In this document: piece after piece, positions 6,108 through 12,721 of the stretch | How positions within the stretch are numbered: the stretch's first letter is position 1 | Layout of the letters: each line of letters begins with the position of its first letter | Source: a virus | IMG/VR virus record: IMGVR_UViG_3300042564_001257 | Span: 1-25,448 of that record | Strand: one strand, 5' to 3' | Length of the DNA stretch: 25,448 nucleotides | Notes under the pieces: generated by a model | The model's input: only the letters and a program-made list of their open reading frames with translations | Told to the model about the DNA's origin: nothing | The model's database searches: none | Program-made: the position numbers and the translations under genes

Positions 6108-7605
6108 TGGCGTTCTTGATGGTGTGATTGCGGATTTGCGGAAGCGGTCGAAGAAGGAAGAGTATTTGACTGATCCGGCTTTGTGGGCTGCTGAGGTTTT
6201 GGGTAAGACTATGTGGTCGAAGCAACGGGAGATTGCGCAGTCTATTGTTGAGAATACGCACACGGCTGTTGTGAGTTGTAATGGTGCTGGTAAGTCTGGG
6301 CTTGCTGGCATGTTGGCTGTTTGGTGGGTTGCGGTGCATGAGCCTAAAGAGGTTGCGGTTATTTGTTCTGCACCAACTTATGTGCAGATTGCCCGTGTGT
6401 TGTTTACGGAGATGAAGGCCAATTTTGATTTGGCTAAGAAGAATGGTTTTACTTTGCCTGGGCAGATTAATCAGTCGCAGGAGTGGAAGCTTGAGGATGG
6501 CTTCGTTATGGCTTGGGGTCGTAGACCTGCCGACAAGGATTTGATCTCAAGCTTTCAGGGTATTCACCGTCGCTATGTGATGGTGATCCTTGATGAGGCT
6601 GGTGGTATTCCAGAGGATTTGTATACTGCTACTGAAGCGGTTACGAACACTGAGGGTGCTAGGGTTTTGGCGATCGGTAACCCTGATGCGCGTGGCACTT
6701 CTTTTCACAGGATTTTTCGTGAGGACCCGACTTGGAATAAGATAAAAATTTCTGCGTTTGATACGCCGAATTTTACGGGTGAGCCTATCCCTGACGAGTT
6801 GAAGCCTTTGCTTATTCAGCCTGCTTGGGTTGAGCGTCAGAAGATTTCGTGGGGTGAGGAGAGCGCCCGTTACAAGTCGAAGATTTTGGCAGAGTTCCCT
6901 GATGAGGCCGACAACACTTTCTTTTCGCAGATCGCTATTGATCGTGGGATTGACACTGAGGTTGTTGAGGATTACGGCATCACACCTAAGCTTGGTGTGG
7001 ACTTGGCGCGTTTTGGTGAGGATGATTCGGTTGTGTTTATGAACCGTGGTGGTCGTTGCAGGAAGATTGATACTTGGTCGAAGGCGACAGCGGTTGAGTC
7101 TGCTAACAGGATCCACAGGCTGGCGACTGAGCATGGTGTGAAAGAGGTTCGTGTCGATGGTGCAGGTTTGGGTGGGCCTGTTATCGATATTTTGGTGAAC
7201 CTTGCTAACGATGCTTACACTGTGATTTCTTTGTTGGGTTCTGCAGCTTCACCAGATAACACTCGCTGGTTCAACGCTAGGGCTTACAACTTTGATTCCT
7301 TGCGTGAACAGTTGTTGGAGGGCAAGATCGATATTGATCCTGACGACAAGCCTTTGTTGGATGAGTTGTTGATGATTCAGTATAAGTTCTCCCCGAAGGG
7401 TGCTATCCAGATTGAGTCGAAGGATGATATGCGTAGCCGTGGTGTGAAATCACCGGACAGTTTGGATGCTTTGGTGTATGCGACTGTGGATTTGTCGCCA
7501 CTTATGGAGGGCAAGTTCGCTGGTTTGAAACCAGGCGACAGGGTTACGGTGGATGAGATGCCGTTTGAGCGACAGGATCCGTTTCTTTCTTTGTGGAGTT
7601 GGTAG
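6100..7605 (+). CDS. terminase large subunit
   Basis: Motor and nuclease that packages DNA into the prohead through the portal. The ATPase domain shows a Walker A at residues 60-66 (CNGAGKS) and a Walker B at 161-166 (MVILDE). A coupling segment follows near 189-194 (VLAIGNP). The RNase H-fold nuclease has its acidic residues at D301 (GVDLARFGEDDS), D353 (VRVDGAGLGG) and D453/D456 (SPDSLDALVY). The 501 residues fit a full-length TerL. The gene overlaps the metalloprotease-like gene and is followed by the promoter and portal gene. Confidence 0.93.
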   Translation: MIDGVLDGVIADLRKRSKKEEYLTDPALWAAEVLGKTMWSKQREIAQSIVENTHTAVVSCNGAGKSGLAGMLAVWWVAVHEPKEVAVICSAPTYVQIARVLFTEMKANFDLAKKNGFTLPGQINQSQEWKLEDGFVMAWGRRPADKDLISSFQGIHRRYVMVILDEAGGIPEDLYTATEAVTNTEGARVLAIGNPDARGTSFHRIFREDPTWNKIKISAFDTPNFTGEPIPDELKPLLIQPAWVERQKISWGEESARYKSKILAEFPDEADNTFFSQIAIDRGIDTEVVEDYGITPKLGVDLARFGEDDSVVFMNRGGRCRKIDTWSKATAVESANRIHRLATEHGVKEVRVDGAGLGGPVIDILVNLANDAYTVISLLGSAASPDNTRWFNARAYNFDSLREQLLEGKIDIDPDDKPLLDELLMIQYKFSPKGAIQIESKDDMRSRGVKSPDSLDALVYATVDLSPLMEGKFAGLKPGDRVTVDEMPFERQDPFLSLWSW

Positions 7606-7625
7606 GTTTTGTTGGTTTATTTGTG

Positions 7626-7634
7626 TGGTAGAAT
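7626..7634 (+). promoter_or_regulatory. extended -10 promoter before portal
   Basis: TGG-TAGAAT in the short gap between terminase and portal; the start codon at 7666 follows with an AAAGGA ribosome-binding site eight bases away. No good -35 hexamer is seen, typical of TGn extended -10 promoters. Confidence 0.5.
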
Positions 7635-7665
7635 AGGTTTTACCTACTTTTAAAGGATTTTTCAC

Positions 7666-9093
7666 ATGGTTTCTGAGGGTTCTGCATCGTTTTTGAGCGA
7701 AGAATTACAGGCACAGATCGCAGAGAATGAACTGCTTCGTGAGTCTTATTCTTCTATGGCCCAAGCCATTCTGGCTTTTGATGACTCTGGTTGGAACACT
7801 GCTAACGCTTCAGGCACTGGCGATGGTTTCCAGCTCACCGAGTTGAAGGATGCGGCGAAGCGTATCCGTGAACAGACCGAAGGTAACCCGTTGTTGAAAC
7901 GTGGTTGTGGTTTGAGAAGTTCTTACATTTTTGGTCGTGGTGTTTCTTTCAAGGATCAGCCACCGAGGGTTCAGCGTTTCATTGAGAACTCTCGCAACCA
8001 AGAAGTTTTGTTTACCCCAGAGGCTCAGGCCATCAATGAGCGTAGCCACTTCACTGACGGCCAGTTCTTCTTGTTGGCCAACAATGTCACTAAAGAATTC
8101 CAGCGCATCCCTTTTGCTGAGATCTCAGCGATTGTGACCGACCCTGACGATGCGGAGCGTGTCCGTTACATTCGTCGCACTTGGACTAGCAAGGTTCAGG
8201 AATTGGCTTCTGGTTCTGCTAGGGATGTGCAGAAGGAAGAGTGGTATCCGGTGGATACTTACAAACCTGAGAGTGGCCGTTTTGTTTCAAACATTCAGGG
8301 TGTTCCTGTGAACACTAAGTTCACCATGTTCCACTCTGTTGTGAACCGTCGAGCAGGTCAGGTTCTTGGTGTCCCTGATGCGTTCCCTGCTTTGCCTTGG
8401 GCGCATGCTTATAACGAGTATCTGAAAGATGGTTCTCGCATGCTGAAGGCTTTGTCGATGTTTGCTTGGCAGTTGAAGGCTAAGACGAAGAGTGGTGTTG
8501 CTAATGCCGCAGCTACGATCGCCACACCAAAGACCGCAGGTTCAACAGCGATTGTTGGTGAGGGCATGGACTTGTCTGCGATGCCTCGCGGTAACGCTGT
8601 GAACCTAACCGATGGTCGCCCACTTGGATCAATGGTTGCTTCGGCGCTTGAGGTTTCGGTTGTGGCTTTGCTTTCAGACCCAGGCACTTCGGGTGCTTAT
8701 GGAACTGCACAGACTTTGGATGTTCCAACCGTGAAGGCGATGGAGGCTCGCCAGCAGGTTTGGACCCAGTTCTACAAGCGTGTGCTTGCTTTCTTGGGTG
8801 CGCGTGAAGATGCTGTGGATGTGAACTGGCCGAAGATCGAAACCGAACCTTCACAGCGTTTGACTCAGGCTTTGGCTTTGGCTTACGAGTCTGGTGCGAT
8901 CTGGCAGGATGAGTATCGTGCGGCGATCATTGAAGTTTTGGATGTCCCACGTTTGCGCAACGAAGTGCCTAACTCAGACAACGCACAGCAGGGTGGTAGC
9001 GCAATTCCATCGCAGGGTAACAGCGGATCTGTTGGTTCGATGCAGGACAACGGTAACGATGTTAGAGCGCAGGACAACGCACCCGTAGCATAG
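7666..9093 (+). CDS. portal protein
   Basis: The dodecameric ring at the capsid vertex through which DNA enters and to which the neck binds. The 475 residues, position directly after TerL, and the sequence style support this: an N-terminal helical part, GRGVSFKDQPP near residue 90, a long middle wing domain, then the helical stem/crown near ALEVSVVALLSDPGTSGAYG (residues 326-345). The last 35 residues are a Gln/Asn/Gly-rich low-complexity tail. It has its own AAAGGA ribosome-binding site and promoter. Homology is by pattern and synteny, with little alternative. Confidence 0.85.
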   Translation: MVSEGSASFLSEELQAQIAENELLRESYSSMAQAILAFDDSGWNTANASGTGDGFQLTELKDAAKRIREQTEGNPLLKRGCGLRSSYIFGRGVSFKDQPPRVQRFIENSRNQEVLFTPEAQAINERSHFTDGQFFLLANNVTKEFQRIPFAEISAIVTDPDDAERVRYIRRTWTSKVQELASGSARDVQKEEWYPVDTYKPESGRFVSNIQGVPVNTKFTMFHSVVNRRAGQVLGVPDAFPALPWAHAYNEYLKDGSRMLKALSMFAWQLKAKTKSGVANAAATIATPKTAGSTAIVGEGMDLSAMPRGNAVNLTDGRPLGSMVASALEVSVVALLSDPGTSGAYGTAQTLDVPTVKAMEARQQVWTQFYKRVLAFLGAREDAVDVNWPKIETEPSQRLTQALALAYESGAIWQDEYRAAIIEVLDVPRLRNEVPNSDNAQQGGSAIPSQGNSGSVGSMQDNGNDVRAQDNAPVA

Positions 9094-9102
9094 TTTCTTG
9101 TG

Positions 9103-9111
9103 TGGTATAAT
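9103..9111 (+). promoter_or_regulatory. extended -10 promoter before protease-scaffold gene
   Basis: TGG-TATAAT, the best match in the series, lies 29 bp upstream of the ATG at 9141, and a CGGAGA ribosome-binding site follows. It would raise expression of protease, scaffold, decoration and capsid proteins. Confidence 0.55.
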
Positions 9112-9140
9112 TTTCTTATCTAACCACTACGGAGATTTTT

Positions 9141-10124
9141 ATGAGCGTTTCACTTAACGAATCGATTGCGTTTAGCGCAACATCTTCGGGTAAGCGTTGG
9201 AGCGTAAAGGTTATTGAGTCTGGTTGGGGATCGTCAGGTTATTACCCTGCAACAATGTTGCAAGAGTATGGTCCCAGGGTGTTCAAAAAAGGCACTAAGG
9301 TTTTTATGAACCACCCAAGCATCGCTGAAGAGAATGACCGCCCTGAGCGCGACATCAACCAGTTGGCTGGCAAACTTGTTACCGATGCACGTTTCGACGG
9401 AACCGGTCTTGTTGCCGAAGTAGAGTTTTATTCACATTTTGCACCAATCATCAAAGAGATGGCTGGTGATGTTGGTTTGTCTATCCGCGCCATGGGTGAG
9501 TCCAAGGTTGGGGAGGCAGAGGGCCGTCAGGGTCCAATCATCGAAGCATTGGTGGATGACCCACTGACCAGCGTAGATGTTGTAACTGTAGCCGGTGCTG
9601 GTGGCAAATTCTTGTCACTGCTGGAAAGCTACAAAAGACAAGACGATGAGGCAACTTTGCTATCGGAGTCTGTATCGGAAGGAAACGAAATGCTAACTAA
9701 GGAAGAACTAGACGCAGCTATTGCTGACGTTAAGGCTACCTTCGCTGAGGCTTTCGGCAACCTACAGGAATCAGTAAAGTTCCTTGTAGAGTCTGCAACC
9801 CCTGCTGAGACCGAAGAGGCTACCGATGAGGCTGCTGAAGAGGTTGAGGCTGTGGACCCTGTAGAAGTTGCTGAGAAGTTCAACGAATCAGGTCTACCGA
9901 AGATCGCACTGAAGCGTGTTGCTGAGGCGATGAAGTCGGAGACTAACACTAAGACTGTAGACGAACTGATCGCTGATGAGAAGAACTATGTCTCATCTGT
10001 TTCAGAGTCTGCTGTAAAGAAGGTTGCTGCTGTTGAGACCACTGGTGTTATCAACGAATCAACCACCACTACCACTGCCGATGAGTTCGAGGCTGTTTTG
10101 TCTCGCATTGCTGGCAACAAGTAA
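9141..10124 (+). CDS. capsid maturation protease fused to scaffold
   Basis: Residues 1-165 look like a prohead serine protease: GWGSSGYYP at 28-36, NHP with H58, and GLSIRA with S114, the likely His and Ser of the catalytic pair, followed by a DVVTVAGAGG strand. Residues 184-327 are Glu/Ala/Val-rich, low-complexity and helical, as in scaffolding proteins that fill the prohead and are cleaved away. An in-frame ATG at 9690 (residue 184) has an AAGGAAACGAA leader, so a separate scaffold could be made from the same gene, as lambda does with C and Nu3. Position between portal and capsid genes supports the assignment. Confidence 0.82.
   Translation: MSVSLNESIAFSATSSGKRWSVKVIESGWGSSGYYPATMLQEYGPRVFKKGTKVFMNHPSIAEENDRPERDINQLAGKLVTDARFDGTGLVAEVEFYSHFAPIIKEMAGDVGLSIRAMGESKVGEAEGRQGPIIEALVDDPLTSVDVVTVAGAGGKFLSLLESYKRQDDEATLLSESVSEGNEMLTKEELDAAIADVKATFAEAFGNLQESVKFLVESATPAETEEATDEAAEEVEAVDPVEVAEKFNESGLPKIALKRVAEAMKSETNTKTVDELIADEKNYVSSVSESAVKKVAAVETTGVINESTTTTTADEFEAVLSRIAGNK
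9690..10124 (+). CDS. internal start: free scaffolding protein (predicted)
   Basis: In-frame internal ORF of 144 residues from ATG 9690, with a strong ribosome-binding site (GGAAGGAAACGAA) immediately upstream. It matches exactly the boundary between the protease domain and the acidic scaffold region. Phages of the lambda type make excess scaffold in this way. Expression from this start is inferred and not shown. Confidence 0.5.
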   Translation: MLTKEELDAAIADVKATFAEAFGNLQESVKFLVESATPAETEEATDEAAEEVEAVDPVEVAEKFNESGLPKIALKRVAEAMKSETNTKTVDELIADEKNYVSSVSESAVKKVAAVETTGVINESTTTTTADEFEAVLSRIAGNK

Positions 10125-10139
10125 GAAAAGGAAAAGTAA

Positions 10140-10481
10140 ATGGCTCTTAACGAGATTTACAAAGACGGCAATGAGCTTGTCCTTCCTGTAGCAAGCACTG
10201 TTAAATCAGGCGACTTGGTTCAGGTTGGCGCACTTGTTGGCCTAGCACAGCGCGACGCTGCTGTTGGCGAGGATGGAAACTACTACACCACCCTCAAGTT
10301 CAACGGTGTTGTCAAGCTAACCACCTCAGTTGCAGTTACTGTTGGCGCAGCAGTTTACGTTACTTCTGCTGGTGTTATCAATGTTACTGCTTCTGGTAAC
10401 AAGTTCATCGGTCACGCAGTGACTGCTAAGGCTGGAACCTCGGCTGGCGAGGTTTACGTTCGCTTGACCCAGGCAGCGTAA
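10140..10481 (+). CDS. DUF2190-like capsid decoration protein
   Basis: A 113-residue beta-rich protein with the pattern of the DUF2190 capsid-cement family: repeated GDLVQVGALVG, GAAVYVTSAG and a final GEVYVRL strand. These proteins add to the outside of the expanded capsid and stabilise it. It sits directly before the major capsid gene with an AAAGGAAAAG leader. A similar module occurs in the fibre gene at 13468. Confidence 0.75.
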   Translation: MALNEIYKDGNELVLPVASTVKSGDLVQVGALVGLAQRDAAVGEDGNYYTTLKFNGVVKLTTSVAVTVGAAVYVTSAGVINVTASGNKFIGHAVTAKAGTSAGEVYVRLTQAA

Positions 10482-10494
10482 GGTAAGGTAGAAA

Positions 10495-11598
10495 ATGACT
10501 GAAAAGATCACTTCACGTCACGTCGAGGCCGCTAAGGTTCTCGAAGGCGCTTTGCGCGGAGATCGCGCAGACAAGCTAAAGCTTCAGGAAGGTATCAGCA
10601 CTTCTGACCTACCTGTGCAGTTGGCTCCAACCATCAACAAGATCCTCTTGGAGAACTATGCAGTTCAGCCAAAGGTCTGGGACCGCTTCGCAACTCGTCT
10701 AGTAATGGATGACTTCCGCCCACAGCAGTTCCTGAACCTACGCTACGAGGATGAGGGTAAGGACAACGCTGGAGACACTTTCCGCGAAGGTTCACTACCT
10801 ACTGTTGGCGAATACGACGAATACCCTACCGCTGGTTGGTTCTCAGTAACTGAGGCAAGCCTTGCAGTGAAGAAGTCGGGTCAGCGCATCCGTTTCTCAT
10901 GGGAGTCAATCGTAAACGATGGAAACATCTCGCTTCTTGAGCGTCTACCTATTGAGCTTGCTCAGAAGGCTGCCGGCAAGGAAGATGAAGAAGTTACCAA
11001 GCAGCTCGTTTCAGGCTCAGGTCTAAACACCGCTAACTTCAAGTCTGCTAACGGCAACTTGCTTGCAGGTAACTTGGCTCTTACTCTTGAGAACCTTGAG
11101 AAGGCAATCCAGTTCGCTAACGAGCAGTCATACAACGGCAACTTGATCACTCCTGTGACTCGTTTCGCTCTTGTTATCCCACGCTCACTAGAGCTAACTG
11201 CTAAGAAGATCCTTGCAACCCAGACCGTTGAGACTTCAACCACTGTTGGCGGAATCGTTACCAAGACTGTAACTGGTAACCCAATCGGCACTCAGGTTGA
11301 GATCGTTGTAAACGACTGGATCACCAAGATCAATCCTCTTGCAGCATCTTACTGGTTCTTGATTCCAGTTCCTGGTCAGTCACTTAACCCTTCGGTTGCT
11401 CTTGGCTTCCTTCGCGGTTACGAGGCTCCAGAACTTCGCATCAAGGCTAACGGCGGAACCTTCCTTGGTGGAGGCGACGTTCCAGCCCGTGACGGTTCGT
11501 TCGACAACGACGACTTCGAGATGAGAATTCGTCACATCGCAACCGGTGGGTTCTTGGTTCCTGCTGGAACCGTTGCATCAACTGGTGCTGGTCTCTAA
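10495..11598 (+). CDS. major capsid protein (HK97-like)
   Basis: The 367-residue coat protein forms the icosahedral shell. Its place after scaffold and decoration genes, the abundant-gene codon use (CTA, AAC, GGC) and the strong AAGGTAAGG ribosome-binding site support this. Residues 1-55 resemble the helical N-arm; AGWFSVTEASLAVKKSGQRI (about 113-132) fits the E-loop/spine region; the C-terminal half has DNDDFEMRIRHIATGGF typical of the A-domain end. There is no obvious cleaved delta domain. A strong terminator follows. Confidence 0.88.
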   Translation: MTEKITSRHVEAAKVLEGALRGDRADKLKLQEGISTSDLPVQLAPTINKILLENYAVQPKVWDRFATRLVMDDFRPQQFLNLRYEDEGKDNAGDTFREGSLPTVGEYDEYPTAGWFSVTEASLAVKKSGQRIRFSWESIVNDGNISLLERLPIELAQKAAGKEDEEVTKQLVSGSGLNTANFKSANGNLLAGNLALTLENLEKAIQFANEQSYNGNLITPVTRFALVIPRSLELTAKKILATQTVETSTTVGGIVTKTVTGNPIGTQVEIVVNDWITKINPLAASYWFLIPVPGQSLNPSVALGFLRGYEAPELRIKANGGTFLGGGDVPARDGSFDNDDFEMRIRHIATGGFLVPAGTVASTGAGL

Positions 11599-11604
11599 AG
11601 ATCA

Positions 11605-11643
11605 AAAGAAAAGCCCCCACTTCGGTGGGGGTTTTTCTTTTCT
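11605..11643 (+). terminator. Rho-independent terminator after capsid gene
   Basis: AAAAGCCCCCAC and GTGGGGGTTTTTCTTTT form a perfect stem closed by a TTCG tetraloop and followed by a U-rich tail. It ends or reduces transcription after the most abundant protein. Confidence 0.92.
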
Positions 11644-11651
11644 GTGCAGTA

Positions 11652-11660
11652 TGTTAGGAT
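11652..11660 (+). promoter_or_regulatory. extended -10 promoter for tmRNA-like RNA
   Basis: TGT-TAGGAT nine bases after the capsid terminator. Transcription would start near 11667, at the base of the hairpin that precedes the tRNA-like element. Confidence 0.45.
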
Positions 11661-11664
11661 ATGG

Positions 11665-11705
11665 GTGTCTAGCGCCACGCATGTAAACGCACTGCGACTA
11701 GGCAC
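11665..11705 (+). other. stem-loop preceding tRNA-like RNA
   Basis: GTGTCTAG (11665-11672) pairs with CTAGGCAC (11698-11705) with one G-U pair, extended inward by CGC/GCG around a bulged A; the loop is 18 nt. It ends one base before the acceptor stem of the tRNA-like element, so it may be a 5' leader removed by RNase P. Confidence 0.5.
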
Positions 11706-11706
11706 T

Positions 11707-11786
11707 GGGCTAGGAATGGTGTCGATTGTTGCTCAAAGCTCTCATGGAGAAGCGACAAGACCAGAGTTCGATTCTCTGCTAGTCCA
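11707..11786 (+). ncRNA. tmRNA-like tRNA-Ala-like RNA, minimal form
   Basis: The 80 nt fold like the tRNA-like domain of tmRNA. The acceptor stem GGGCTAG/CTAGTCC has seven pairs, the third being G-U (the G3-U70 alanine identity pair), and the next base is A73. The T-arm is perfect: CAGAG-TTCGATT-CTCTG (11762-11778). There is no D-stem; instead TGG-N2-TCGA (11717-11725) matches the D-loop spacing of bacterial tmRNA. One long helix follows (TTGTTGCT 11726-11733 with AGCGACAA 11751-11758, plus TCTC/GAGA) in place of an anticodon arm, like helix H2. CCA is not encoded. A tag ORF and pseudoknots have no room. Predicted substrate of AlaRS and SmpB; function unknown. A degenerate tRNA is the main alternative. 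Confidence 0.55.
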
Positions 11787-11805
11787 CGCAAGACCAAGGA
11801 GAGCC

Positions 11806-11985
11806 ATGCCAATTTATGAATACGTCTGCCCTAAAGGGCATCTGACGATCGACAAGCGATCAATCCATGATGATAACGAACCAACTAAATGTCCAGAATG
11901 TGGCGAGTCGCTAACCCAAAAGATTGGCTCTTTTGGCCTTACATTCAACGGATCTGGCTTCTACCGCACAGATAAGAACAAGTAG
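11806..11985 (+). CDS. FmdB-type zinc ribbon protein, 59 aa
   Basis: Begins MPIYEYVC and continues with PTKCPECGE (C29, C32) and FNGSGFYRTD near the end, the standard layout of FmdB-family zinc ribbons. The usual first CxxC is altered: C8 is followed by PKGH, so H12 may replace the second Cys. The start at 11806 follows AAGGAGAGCC; reading further upstream would run through the tRNA-like RNA. Phage FmdB proteins are widespread and their role is unclear; regulation or head assembly has been suggested. It sits 20 bp after the tRNA-like RNA in the same probable transcript. Confidence 0.85.
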   Translation: MPIYEYVCPKGHLTIDKRSIHDDNEPTKCPECGESLTQKIGSFGLTFNGSGFYRTDKNK

Positions 11986-11996
11986 CTGCGTTTTTG

Positions 11997-12005
11997 TGCT
12001 ACAAT
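11997..12005 (+). promoter_or_regulatory. extended -10 promoter before hydrolase
   Basis: TGC-TACAAT, followed by a leader of about 70 nt to the ATG at 12083, which includes AAAGGTAGGT near the start codon. Confidence 0.4.
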
Positions 12006-12082
12006 ACTGGGATAACTGAATAAGGGCAGAATTACAGAAATGACCGAGAAATTACTCTCACTAAGGAAAGGTAGGTCACGTT

Positions 12083-12610
12083 ATGAAAAGGCTCGTTATA
12101 GCAGCTCTAATCGCTTTAACAGTTTCGGGAAGCACTGCCGCATCAGCGGATGTTCCGATCAGAGAAACAAAGCAACAAACAACAGACACTTCTGTGTCTT
12201 TTGTGCAAAAGCAAACACTACTGAATAACAAAGCAATGATTCAATCCGCCTATGTTGGTTTGAAGAAAACGGTTGGCAAAACTTGGTATGTGTTTAGCGG
12301 CAACACGCCTTCGGGTTGGGATTGCTCAGGTTTGACCATGTGGTTTTATGGGCAACTTGGTGTCGATCTGGAACACAGGGCCAGTGGCCAGCAGAAGGCT
12401 GGTAAAGCCACAAATGATCCCGTGTTGGGTGACATTGTGGTTTTCAAATACAAAGGCTACAAATCTGCTTACCACGTCGGTATTTATATTGGCGATGGCA
12501 AAATGATTCATGCACCAAGAAAAGGTCAAAGAACCTCTGTGGAATCAGTATCTGATTTCGCCGGTGATTACAGTGTCGTAACTTACCGAAGGGTTATTGA
12601 CACGATTTGA
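12083..12610 (+). CDS. secreted NlpC/P60 peptidoglycan hydrolase
   Basis: A Sec signal peptide is clear: KR at the N-terminus, a hydrophobic core (LVIAALIALTVSGS) and a probable cut after ASA at residue 22. The NlpC/P60 domain has the catalytic Cys in GWDCSGL (C81), the His in YHVGIY (H131) and a third polar residue H143 in MIHAP. These enzymes cut peptide bonds in the cell-wall stem peptide. A signal peptide lets the enzyme reach the wall without a holin, so it may be an exported endolysin, or a wall remodeller. Being in the structural region, it might also be virion-associated, but a cleavable signal argues against that. Confidence 0.85.
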   Translation: MKRLVIAALIALTVSGSTAASADVPIRETKQQTTDTSVSFVQKQTLLNNKAMIQSAYVGLKKTVGKTWYVFSGNTPSGWDCSGLTMWFYGQLGVDLEHRASGQQKAGKATNDPVLGDIVVFKYKGYKSAYHVGIYIGDGKMIHAPRKGQRTSVESVSDFAGDYSVVTYRRVIDTI

Positions 12611-12626
12611 AATAAGCGCAACAATG

Positions 12627-12632
12627 TATAAT
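12627..12632 (+). promoter_or_regulatory. TATAAT box in hairpin-rich gap
   Basis: TATAAT lies within a small inverted repeat (CAACAAT/ATTGTTG, 12619-12637), just before two further hairpins. It could start the short RNA described next or the fibre operon. Confidence 0.35.
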
Positions 12633-12638
12633 TGTTGT

Positions 12639-12695
12639 TACGATCCTCCTCCTTGATCGTAGAGATCCCCTGTTGAGTTTTCTCCAGGGGATCTT
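12639..12695 (+). ncRNA. candidate small RNA with anti-Shine-Dalgarno loop
   Basis: Two hairpins follow a TATAAT box. The first (TACGATC 12639-12645 with GATCGTA 12655-12661) shows CTCCTCCTT in its loop, and GATC-N2-CCTCCTT resembles the 3' end of 16S rRNA. The second (12662-12672 with 12685-12695) is an 11-pair stem with a 12-nt loop and no U tract, so it could be a weak terminator. No ORF is seen. Whether it is a discrete RNA or only a leader/terminator region is unclear. Confidence 0.3.
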
Positions 12696-12709
12696 GCCCT
12701 AAGATAAGA

Positions 12710-12715
12710 TAGAAT
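12710..12715 (+). promoter_or_regulatory. -10 box with leaderless spacing, fibre operon
   Basis: TAGAAT ends exactly six bases before the ATG at 12722, and no Shine-Dalgarno sequence is present. The longer string GATAAGATAGAATA recurs at 22395-22408 ahead of the tape measure gene. Confidence 0.5.
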
Positions 12716-12721
12716 AATACA

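Noticed and set aside
6547-7134. Long antisense ORF across the large terminase
   Set aside because: It mirrors the strongly biased codons of the terminase; the Walker and nuclease motifs fix the plus-strand frame.
11695-11786. Canonical serine- or leucine-type tRNA with long variable arm
   Set aside because: An alternative acceptor (11695-11701) gives 6 pairs, but I found no acceptable five-pair anticodon stem with a seven-base loop in any register. The tmRNA-like fold explains the D region and helix better.
12040-12228. 62-residue ORF overlapping the NlpC/P60 gene
   Set aside because: Most of it overlaps the signal peptide and hydrolase start in another frame, with weak initiation signals.
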